Below, piece after piece: positions 1 through 6,500 of a stretch of 15,899 bases of DNA. The first letter of the stretch is position 1; the number at the start of each line of letters is the position of its first letter. A program made the translations under genes and the position numbers. The stretch spans positions 1-15,899 of the forward strand of contig UQZM01000046.1 of the NCBI GenBank assembly GCA_900545615.1. Reading direction: 5' to 3'. The notes under the pieces were generated by a model. That model was not told where the DNA came from. It did no database searches and worked only from the letters and a program-made list of their open reading frames with translations. The stretch comes from an uncultured Collinsella sp. GTDB taxonomy: Bacteria > Actinomycetota > Coriobacteriia > Coriobacteriales > Coriobacteriaceae.

Positions 1-603
1 CTCGGCCCGCGGGCCCCCGGCCCCGGAGCGGGCGATCCCCCACGCCCCGCCGAACCCGGCGAGCAGCTCCAGCCACCGCCGGTCCGACAGGTCGACCGCG
101 GCCTCGAGGGCCGGGCAGGACTCGAGCAGCACCGCGCGCAGGCGGTTCTTGTCCCTGGTCGCGCAGGCGACGACGTGGTCGCGCTGCGACGAGAGGGCGC
201 GGGCGGCCTCGAGGGCCTCGCCGCGGCCCGGGACCCCCGACAGGGAGTCCGGCACGCCCAGGGCGGTCCGCGCGATCACCGCGGCGTCGCGCTCGTCGGT
301 CTTGGCCTCGCCGGCGAACAGGCCCGCGGCGCGGCTGGCGGCGAGGCCGGGCAGGTAGGCGACCCCGAGCCCCGCGGCGCGGGCCCGCCTCACGGCGAGG
401 GACCCTATGTTGCGGAACTGGTCGACGACGACGAGCGTGCCGGCGGGCGCGGAGGCGAACAGCGCGTCGAGCTCGGCCTCCCTGTTGCGGACGGGGGCGC
501 TGTCCAGCACCTCCCCGTCGCGGTCGACCAGGCAGGCCCAGTGCGACGACTTGCCGACGTCCAGGCCGAGCACGGCCGCGGGTCTGGTGGATGGCGCTTT
601 CAC
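1..603 (-). CDS. IS110-family transposase, N-terminal 201 codons (3' end outside window)
   Basis: On the minus strand an open frame begins with GTG at 603 and runs off the left edge. It reads through a start like MKAPSTRPAAVLGLDVGKSS, with the first catalytic Asp in LGLDVGKSSH, then a GTLVVVDQ strand, then the KTDERDAAVIA segment that supplies the two closing acidic residues. This is the DEDD RuvC-like catalytic domain typical of IS110 transposases (family knowledge), which cut and join DNA through a Holliday-like intermediate guided by an element-encoded RNA. The C-terminal Tnp_20 (transposase_20) domain with its serine is missing because of the window edge. A GGAAGG Shine-Dalgarno lies about 8 bases upstream of the GTG. 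A small stem (616-620 with 630-634) sits next to this ribosome-binding site and could dampen translation. Frames on the plus strand over this stretch are shadows. Confidence 0.85.
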   Translation of the reverse strand, partial: MKAPSTRPAAVLGLDVGKSSHWACLVDRDGEVLDSAPVRNREAELDALFASAPAGTLVVVDQFRNIGSLAVRRARAAGLGVAYLPGLAASRAAGLFAGEAKTDERDAAVIARTALGVPDSLSGVPGRGEALEAARALSSQRDHVVACATRDKNRLRAVLLESCPALEAAVDLSDRRWLELLAGFGGAWGIARSGAGGPRAE

Positions 604-840
604 GGTGGTATCCTTCCGGTAGTCGTTCGACCGGATGGCCTCCCCCTCGGCACTCACATTACCAGCCGCGGCACCTGCCCGGCACTTTCCTATCAGCCGT
701 CGGGGGCGGCGCGCCCCGCGCCGGCAGCACCCAACGGGCCCTCTCGGGGCAGGGACGTTCGGCCGTGCGCGGGCGCCCGGTCGGCGGCCCGTTCTGGGCG
801 CGCCTCAATCGTAGCCCGAGACGGTCCCGGGCTGACAATT
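604..840 (-). ncRNA. Candidate IS110 bridge RNA / structured 5' untranslated region
   Basis: This 237-base stretch upstream of the transposase start has no credible gene. It holds strong self-complementarity. AACGGGCC at 733-740 pairs with GGCCCGTT at 786-793 around a 45-base GC-rich interior that itself contains a GGGCGCCC palindrome. AGCCCG at 813-818 pairs with CGGGCT at 828-833. In characterised IS110-group elements, the untranslated end 5' of the recombinase encodes a bridge RNA with stem-loops whose internal loops pair with target and donor DNA (known for IS621). Position, length and a stem with a large internal loop fit that pattern. I cannot assign target- or donor-binding loops without the other element end and an empty site. 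Confidence 0.4.
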
Positions 841-1004
841 TCGACTGTAATGGACGTTCTTAAACGACTAGTCATTCAAGAACGTCCCCAATGACTACTC
901 AATGGCTATTGCGTGCATGGCTCGCATGACAGCCGTCTCTTTTATGTTTCCTTTAGCCGTCGCTGTCTAGGATGGGGGTTAGTCGATAGGAAGGGAGCAC
1001 CGGG
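841..1004. other. Intergenic region between IS110 end and thrE-like gene
   Basis: This AT-richer stretch carries a palindromic repeat (852-887, listed separately) and then the presumed promoter region of the downstream exporter gene. The best -10-like hexamer I see is TAGGAT at 969-974, preceded 17 bases earlier by a weak TGTTTC. I do not regard this as a confident promoter. A Shine-Dalgarno-type GGAAGGGAG lies just before the ATG at 1005. No small gene is credible here. Confidence 0.4.
852..887. repeat. REP-like palindrome / inverted repeat beside the IS110 end
   Basis: GGACGTTCTT (852-861) is perfectly repeated inverted as AAGAACGTCC (878-887) around a 16-base loop that itself contains the palindrome GACTAGTC (866-873). 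A second overlapping inverted pair is AGTCATT (870-876) with AATGACT (890-896). The perfect 10-base arms make chance unlikely. It could be a repetitive extragenic palindrome used as the IS110 target, or an operator for the exporter gene. It has no T-run, so it is not an obvious terminator. Confidence 0.5.
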
Positions 1005-2573
1005 ATGGACGACGCGAGCGAGCGCGCAATCGAAGAGGACATGCTCGATCAGTTCAACTACTTTGATGATGAGGACGAGGAGCTGATCGACCGTCGCGAG
1101 CCAGCGCCGCTTGATTCCTTTGATCTGGTCGATGAAGAGGCTGATGAGGTTGAGGACGAATCAACGGAGCCCCCACAGTCTTCGCGCCTTGACTCGCTGC
1201 TTTCGAGAGCCCCCATGCACCACGGTGTTCGTGCCGGCGCGCTCCATATGAAAACTGACTGGCACCAGATCGTGACGGCAGGCGATGAACTTGCCGTCGA
1301 TGCGCCGCTCACCGATAAATCATCCATCATCTGCCGCACCGGTATGCTTATGCTCGCGAGTGGAACGGGTGCCTGGCGCGTGCGCGATACCATGAATCGT
1401 GTTGCTGACGTGCTCGGCGTCACAATTCACGTCGACCTGAGTCTCCTATCGTTTGAGTGCACCTGCATCGAAGATGGCCACTGCTTTAACGAGGTCGTCA
1501 GCTTGCCCACAACCGGCGTCAATACCCATCGCATTTGGATGATGGAGAGTTTCCTCAAGGAAATCGAGACCTATGGTCGTCGCTTCACGGTGCACGAGTA
1601 TCACGAGATGCTCAAGACCGTTGAGAGTTCAAAACCTGATTACGCGCCTTGGCAACAGGGCCTTGCGGCGGCCTGCGCCTGTGGCGCCTTTGTCTTTTTA
1701 CTTGGTGGCGGTCCTATTGAGATGGCATGCGCGTTCGTGGGCGCGGGTGTCGGCAACTTTGCCCGCTCCCATATTCTCAAGCAAGGCCTTGGTCAGTTCA
1801 GCGCGCTGACGACCGGTGTTGCGCTCGCTTGCGTTTCGTATCTGCTGGCATTGCTCGGCCTTGGCCAGGTCATACCGGGGGCAATGTCGCACCAAGAAGG
1901 CTATATCGGCGCCATGCTCTTTGTGATTCCCGGCTTTCCGCTCATTACGGCAGGCCTCGACATCGCCAAGCTTGACATGCGAAGCGGTATCGAGCGCCTT
2001 TCATATGCCGTATCGATTATTGTGATGGCGACCCTCGTAGGTTGGATGGTTGCCGAGTGTGTTGGCCTGGCGCCGGACGACTTTGCCCCGCTCGGCCTTT
2101 CGCCGCTTGCTCTTACGCTCCTGCGCGTGGTGATGAGCTTCGTTGGCGTATTCGGCTTCTCGGTGATGTTCAACAGCCCGGTAAAGATGGCCGCGGCAGC
2201 TGGGCTGATCGGCGCCGTGTCCAATACCCTGCGTCTGACCCTTGTCGATGCGCCGACGATGATTCCCTTCCTGGGCCTCAGCACGGGAATGCCTCCCGAG
2301 GCAGCAGCGTTTATCGGCGCGCTGGTATCGGGTCTGCTGGCAAGCTTGGCCGAAGTCAAGCTCACCTACCCGCGCATCGCCCTCACGGTGCCTTCGATTG
2401 TCATTATGGTGCCCGGCCTGTATCTCTATCGCTCTATGTATTACATGTGCACCTTCGACACAGTCAATATGCTCGGCTGGTTTGTGCGCGCAGTGCTCAT
2501 CGTAGCGTTTCTGCCCGTTGGGCTGGGTGTGGCGCGTACGCTCACCGACCCTCGCTGGCGCCACACCAGCTAA
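1005..2573 (+). CDS. Threonine/serine exporter family protein (ThrE/DUF1212-like)
   Basis: A 522-residue protein that probably exports small amino acids such as threonine or serine across the cytoplasmic membrane, by analogy with ThrE of Corynebacterium glutamicum, which has a similar length (known). Residues 1 to about 105 form a very acidic, low-complexity extension (runs of D/E) that is not part of the core family. Residues 110-205 match the soluble ThrE_1 domain (LMLASGTGAWRVRDTMNRVA and following). From about 215 to 515 there are roughly ten hydrophobic segments, including the family-type FVIPGFPLITAG motif near 306-317 and the IALTVPSIVIMVPGLYLYR segment near 458-476 typical of the second (ThrE_2/DUF3815) half. 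GGAAGGGAG upstream supports the ATG at 1005. The gene stands alone, with IS DNA upstream and intergenic repeats downstream. Substrate specificity is not determinable from sequence. Confidence 0.85.
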   Translation: MDDASERAIEEDMLDQFNYFDDEDEELIDRREPAPLDSFDLVDEEADEVEDESTEPPQSSRLDSLLSRAPMHHGVRAGALHMKTDWHQIVTAGDELAVDAPLTDKSSIICRTGMLMLASGTGAWRVRDTMNRVADVLGVTIHVDLSLLSFECTCIEDGHCFNEVVSLPTTGVNTHRIWMMESFLKEIETYGRRFTVHEYHEMLKTVESSKPDYAPWQQGLAAACACGAFVFLLGGGPIEMACAFVGAGVGNFARSHILKQGLGQFSALTTGVALACVSYLLALLGLGQVIPGAMSHQEGYIGAMLFVIPGFPLITAGLDIAKLDMRSGIERLSYAVSIIVMATLVGWMVAECVGLAPDDFAPLGLSPLALTLLRVVMSFVGVFGFSVMFNSPVKMAAAAGLIGAVSNTLRLTLVDAPTMIPFLGLSTGMPPEAAAFIGALVSGLLASLAEVKLTYPRIALTVPSIVIMVPGLYLYRSMYYMCTFDTVNMLGWFVRAVLIVAFLPVGLGVARTLTDPRWRHTS

Positions 2574-2680
2574 TTGGTGCAAGGGGGACAGGTTACTTTG
2601 CACCCCCAATGAGTTGCGGTGAAATAGGGACTGAATTGCTGCTTAAAGGGTCAAAACAGTCCGTATTCCACCGCAACTTA
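2574..2680. repeat. Compound palindromic intergenic repeat (REP/RAYT-type candidate)
   Basis: Two inverted repeats follow the exporter stop codon directly. The first pairs GGTGCAA (2576-2582) with TTGCACC (2598-2604) around a G-rich loop ending in GGACAGGTTACT. The second is long: the 21 bases 2613-2633 match the reverse complement of 2657-2677 at 19 of 21 positions (outer arms GTTGCGGTG and CACCGCAAC, inner arms GGACTG and CAGTCC), around a 23-base loop. There is no T-run after either, so they are not classical terminators. They look like a dispersed palindromic repeat family of the kind moved by REP-associated tyrosine transposases (inference). They may also protect the 3' end of the exporter mRNA. 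Confidence 0.5.
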
Positions 2681-2793
2681 GGGGGTCGGGGGATTATTGG
2701 TGCCCTGCATCTTCATAAACTCAACGCTTACGAAGCGCGGGGTTTTCGTGCTAGGCTGGTTCCACCACATAAGTAGTCGCAGACGCGCGTACC
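2681..2793. other. Intergenic stretch upstream of the DUF2798 gene
   Basis: Between the palindromic repeat and the terminator-like hairpin I see no gene. TAGGCT in TCGTGCTAGGCTGG (around 2750-2757) is a possible -10, with a poor -35 (TTACGA-like, about 18 bases upstream). If real, transcription would pass through the 2794-2844 hairpin before reaching the gene at 2889. Confidence 0.25.
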
Positions 2794-2844
2794 ACGGGCG
2801 GGCGAGATGAAGTTCCAACAGCTCCATCTTGCCCGCCCGTTTTT
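2794..2844 (+). terminator. Terminator-like hairpin (16-bp stem plus T-run) ahead of the DUF2798 gene
   Basis: ACGGGCGGGCGAGATG (2794-2809) pairs with CATCTTGCCCGCCCGT (2825-2840) with a single mismatch and a 15-base loop, followed by TTTTT (2840-2844). It would terminate exporter-gene transcripts efficiently. It lies only 44 bases before the start codon at 2889 and I see no promoter in between, so it may instead act as a leader attenuator for the DUF2798 gene. Confidence 0.8.
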
Positions 2845-2888
2845 GTTGCGTGGCGCCGCGGCACAACACAGAGAGGAATCTGCCCTTT

Positions 2889-3317
2889 ATGCCTATCAAC
2901 AAACGAGAGAGCCTGCTGTTCACCTTTATCATGTGCTGCGACTGGTTCGTCGCCAGCCCGCTCGCCAAGGGTTTCGCCTTTAAGTACTTGGTCGCGCCGG
3001 GCAAGAGCTCGCCGCTCGCCATGACGCTCGCCGTTAGCTCCTGCATGGTCGTTCCCATGGTCATCATCATGTCGCTGTACGGTGCCTGCGAGGGTCTGAC
3101 GCACATGCCCGGCGGCATCCTTGCGAACCTGTATTCCGTGCCCGCGATCTGGATGATCAACATCCCGCATAATTTTGTGATGGCGCTGCCGTGGAACCTT
3201 TTGGTAGCCGGTCCGATTTCCCACTTCGTCTTCCGTCGCGCCTTCCCTGTGGGGACGGTTTTCGAGGAGGAGCATGCCGAGCTCTTGGAGCAGGCTATGG
3301 CTCCTGAGTGCGGGTAG
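2889..3317 (+). CDS. DUF2798 family small membrane protein
   Basis: A 142-residue hydrophobic protein beginning MPINKRESLLFTFIMC, which is the characteristic opening of DUF2798 proteins (Lys-Arg/Lys-Glu then FTFIMC). I see about four membrane segments: residues 8-24, 44-65, 78-92 and 95-115. The tail is charged (VFEEEHAELLEQ). The family is widespread, often duplicated internally, and has no established function. I chose the ATG at 2889 because its N-terminus matches the family and AGAGAGGAA lies upstream. An in-frame TTG at 2829 would start inside the terminator hairpin and add a basic, non-family extension. The gene is monocistronic, flanked by hairpins on both sides. The function is unknown. 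Confidence 0.75.
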   Translation: MPINKRESLLFTFIMCCDWFVASPLAKGFAFKYLVAPGKSSPLAMTLAVSSCMVVPMVIIMSLYGACEGLTHMPGGILANLYSVPAIWMINIPHNFVMALPWNLLVAGPISHFVFRRAFPVGTVFEEEHAELLEQAMAPECG

Positions 3318-3390
3318 CTCGCTTAGGGATCTGCTGAGCGCGGGCGACTTGCTTGGTTGGAGCCCTAAGCGTGGATAGCTCTCTCGGCGA
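3301..3390. repeat. Three degenerate tandem copies (about 30 bp each)
   Basis: The units starting at about 3301, 3331 and 3362 align with each other: CTCCTGAGTGCGGGTAGCTC, CTGCTGAGCGCGGGCGACTT and GCCCTAAGCGTGGATAGCTC, each followed by a similar 10-base tail. Copies 1 and 2 agree at about 20 of 26 positions. The first copy spans the last codons and stop of the DUF2798 gene. The same stretch also holds a perfect 9-base inverted repeat, CGCTTAGGG (3320-3328) with CCCTAAGCG (3363-3371). The origin is probably local duplication; no function is evident. Confidence 0.4.
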
Positions 3391-3483
3391 CATCGCGGGC
3401 GTGAGCGGCGCGCATGACCGGAGGGCCCGTGCTGCTCCGTTGCCCGACGTGCTAGCGCGCAGAACAATCTGTTGGTGCATTCG

Positions 3484-3516
3484 GCGGCTGCTGAAGCGTT
3501 TCGGCAGCCGCTTTTT
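3484..3516 (+). terminator. Rho-independent terminator downstream of the DUF2798 gene
   Basis: GCGGCTGC (3484-3491) pairs perfectly with GCAGCCGC (3504-3511), and the stem extends inward through a U-G pair and GAA/TTC to a tetraloop. It is followed directly by TTTTT (3512-3516). It ends transcription about 170 bases after the DUF2798 stop and separates that gene from the promoter of the dehydratase-activase operon. Confidence 0.85.
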
Positions 3517-3528
3517 ATACGGAGTTTA

Positions 3529-3549
3529 AATACAACAGTCTGTTGTATT
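3529..3549. promoter_or_regulatory. Perfect 9+3+9 inverted repeat, probable TetR operator
   Basis: AATACAACA (3529-3537), spacer GTC, TGTTGTATT (3541-3549). Size and symmetry are typical of TetR-family operators. It sits immediately upstream of the -10 candidate at 3561-3566, covering the -35 region, in front of an operon that ends with a TetR-family gene. Binding would block RNA polymerase. The assignment to that TetR is inference from context. Confidence 0.7.
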
Positions 3550-3557
3550 ACGTAGAG

Positions 3558-3566
3558 TGGTATATC
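3558..3566 (+). promoter_or_regulatory. Extended -10 promoter of the dehydratase-activase/tetR operon
   Basis: TGGTATATC gives an extended -10 (TG at 3558-3559, TATATC at 3561-3566). No good -35 hexamer is visible 16-18 bases upstream, where the inverted repeat lies, which fits an extended -10 promoter under repressor control. The start site would fall around 3573, leaving a short leader with GGAG (3591-3594) before the ATG at 3599. Confidence 0.5.
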
Positions 3567-3598
3567 TCTAGCAGGAAAAATGCGAGAGACGGAGCATT

Positions 3599-6500
3599 AT
3601 GGCGTTGCTAGTAGGACTGGACGTAGGGTCGACGACGACCAAAGTTTACGCGATGCACGAGGATATGACCGAGGCGTGGTGGGGATATCGCCGCCACGGG
3701 GCGTGTCAGACAGCGAGCGTGCGCGCCATGCTCGGCGAGCTCGCCGAGCGCTTTCCCCATGAGTCGCTGCGCGTTGCGGTGACCGGCTCGGGTGCGCGCG
3801 ATATCGCGACCGCGCTGGATGCCTCGTACGTTCAGGAGGTGGTCGCCAACGCGCTCGCGATCAGCAGGTTCTATCCGCAGACGCGCTGCGCCATCGAGCT
3901 GGGCGGCCAAGACGCCAAGATGATCTTCTTCCGCACCAACGATAAGGGAGACATCGAGGTTGCCGACATGCGCATGAACGGCTCGTGCGCAGGCGGTACC
4001 GGTGCATTTATCGACGAGATGGCAAAGCTCATGGGGGTCGGCACCGAATCGGGCGAGTTCGAGCAGCTCGCAAGCCGGGGAACGACCGTCCACGAGGTCT
4101 CGGGCCGCTGCGGCGTGTACGCAAAGACCGATATCCAGCCGCTGCTCAACGAGGGCATTCCTACCACCGACCTGGCGCTTTCGGCGCTTCACGCGGTCGC
4201 CCGCCAAACGATCGGCGGTCTGGCCCAGGGTATCGACATCGAGCCGCCGGTAATCTTCGAGGGCGGTACGCTCGCCTACAACCCCACGCTGGTCCGCGTG
4301 TTCCGGGAGCAACTGAATCTATCGGACGATCAGGTTATCGTCCCGCGCGATCCGCAGATCATGGTCGCGCGCGGTGCCGCCCTGTCGCTGACCGACATGT
4401 TCGCATCGTCCCAACCGATCGACCTTCCCGACGCTTTTGTCCGGCTGGATAAGCTCGAGACGGTCGCGCCCGCAAGCGGGGAGGGACGTCTTGCCCAGCC
4501 CTTTTTTGCCACACCTGCCGAGCAGGCGGATTTTACGGCACGCCATGGCAAAGAGACGCCGGCAAAGGGTCCGGATGCGTATGCGCCCGGAGAGACGGTG
4601 CGTGTGGCGCTCGGTATCGATTCGGGGAGCACGACGACCAAGTTCGCCCTGGTCGATGAGGCGGGTGAGCTTGTCGATTCGTTCTACGCGTCTAATAACG
4701 GCAGACCGCTCGACGTCGCCCAACAGGGTCTTGTCAGCTTGAAGAACCGCTGGGAGACAGCGGGAGTCACGCTTGCGATCGATGCCGTGGGCACCACGGG
4801 ATACGGCGAGGAGCTTTTCGCGCGCGCGTTCCACGCCGACTACCATACGGTCGAGACGGTCGCGCACGCCCGCGCCGCGTGCGCATGCGTTCCCGATGCG
4901 ACCTTCGTGCTCGACATCGGCGGACAGGATATGAAGGCCATCTGGCTCAACCACGGCGTGCTGACCGATATCGTCGTCAACGAGGCGTGCTCTGCGGGCT
5001 GCGGCTCGTTCCTCGAGGGTTTTGCCAAAAACCTCGGAATAGCCGTTGAGGATATCGCGACCGAGGCATTTTCGTCCAAAGCCCCCGCCGTTCTCGGCAG
5101 CCGCTGCACGGTGTTCATGAACAGCAGCGTCGTTTCCGAGCAGCGGCGCGGTAAGGGTCCGGGCGACATCATGGCCGGTCTCTGCCGTTCGATTATCGAG
5201 AACGTGTTCACCAAGGTCATTCGCGTTTCAAATCTCAACCGTCTGGGCGACAAAGTCGTCGTCCAGGGCGGCACGTTCCGAAACGACGCGGTGCTGCGCG
5301 CATTCGAGCAGTATCTGGGCAAACCCGTCACGCGTGCGCCCCACCCGGGGCTGATGGGCGCTATCGGTATCGCCCTGCTCGCGCGCGAGGAATGCCGCAA
5401 GGGCGACGCCGGCACGTCGTTTATCGGACTCGATGCCGTGGAGCGCTTCGAGCATCGCGAGTTCGGCGGCGTTACCTGCCGTCGGTGCAACAACCGCTGC
5501 CAGCGCGCGGTCGTGGCATTTGGCGACGGCTCGCTTTACGTCACGGGCAATCGCTGCCCGCGCGGCGGCGCCATCTCATGGGATGAGCTCGTGCGCGAGG
5601 TTCCCGCGGCGGAGGAGCTGCGTCCGCAGGGTGCTTGCGAGGCACAGGCACCCGGCACGGGGCGCGACCGGACCGCGGCTGCCCCCAATCTCTTTGTCGA
5701 CCGCGAGAAGCTGCTGTTCGAGTCGTGCCCCACGGTTCCCGTCTGCGGGGGGCGCGATGTCACGATCGGCATTCCCCGTGTGCTCGAGTTCTGGGACACC
5801 ATGCCGTTCTGGTCGACGTTCTTCAGCACGCTCGGCTTTAAGGTGCGCGTCTCGGGACGCAGCACCAAGGCGATGTACGAGCGCGGTCTGGCGCACGTCA
5901 CATCCGACACCGTGTGCTTCCCGGCCAAGCTCGTCCACGGGCACATCCGCAATCTCGTCGACGCCGGCGTCGACCGCATCTTCATGCCCATCATCACGAC
6001 GGTGCCCACCGAAAACACCGCCTCTACCAGCGAGTGGATGTGCGCCGTCGTAAAGGGATACCCCTACGTGATGCGCAATTCCGATAACCCGGAGGAGCGT
6101 TTCGGCGTTCCGTTCGATACGCCGCTGTTCCACTGGTACGACGAGGGCGACCGAAACCGCCAGCTCAAGGCGTGGTGCAAGGAGACCTTCGATATCGATG
6201 CCGACCTGGTTGCCAAGGCGACCGAGCAGGCGGACCGCGCGCAGCAGACGTTTGAGAACCAGCTGCAGCTGCGCGGCAGGCAGGTGCTCGAGAACGTGCG
6301 CGAGGACGGCGGCTACGCGGTGGTGATCGCTTCGCGCCCGTACCACAACGACCCGCTGGTCAACCACGGGCTGCCCAAGCTCTTCTCTGAGCGCGGCATC
6401 CCCGTGCTGACGCCCGATGCGGTGCCGGGGGTCTGCAACGTCGATCTTTCCAACAGCCGCATCGACATCGTGAACAACTACCATGCGCGCATGCTGTCGT

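Larger units (their letters stand above)
1..840 (-). mobile_element. IS110-family insertion sequence, partial (cut by left window edge)
   Basis: The stretch is strikingly GC-rich and carries an IS110-type transposase gene on the minus strand plus about 235 bases of untranslated DNA before its start. Composition drops sharply around 834-850, where the DNA turns AT-rich, so I place the outer end near 840; the exact junction is not visible. IS110 elements usually lack terminal inverted repeats and target duplications, and I see neither here. The 3' half of the transposase and the other end of the element lie beyond the left edge. Confidence 0.7.

Noticed and set aside
175..894. Plus-strand open frame of 239 codons at the left edge
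   Set aside because: It overlaps the IS110 transposase read on the other strand, which carries the catalytic motifs, and runs on into the untranslated end of the element.
2001..2776. Frames of about 200-244 codons on both strands over the end of the exporter gene
   Set aside because: These are out-of-frame shadows without recognisable motifs; one runs through the palindromic repeats.
3580..3762. A 60-codon frame starting just before and overlapping the activase start
   Set aside because: It has a weak ribosome-binding site, overlaps the real start, and gives an Arg-rich shadow translation.
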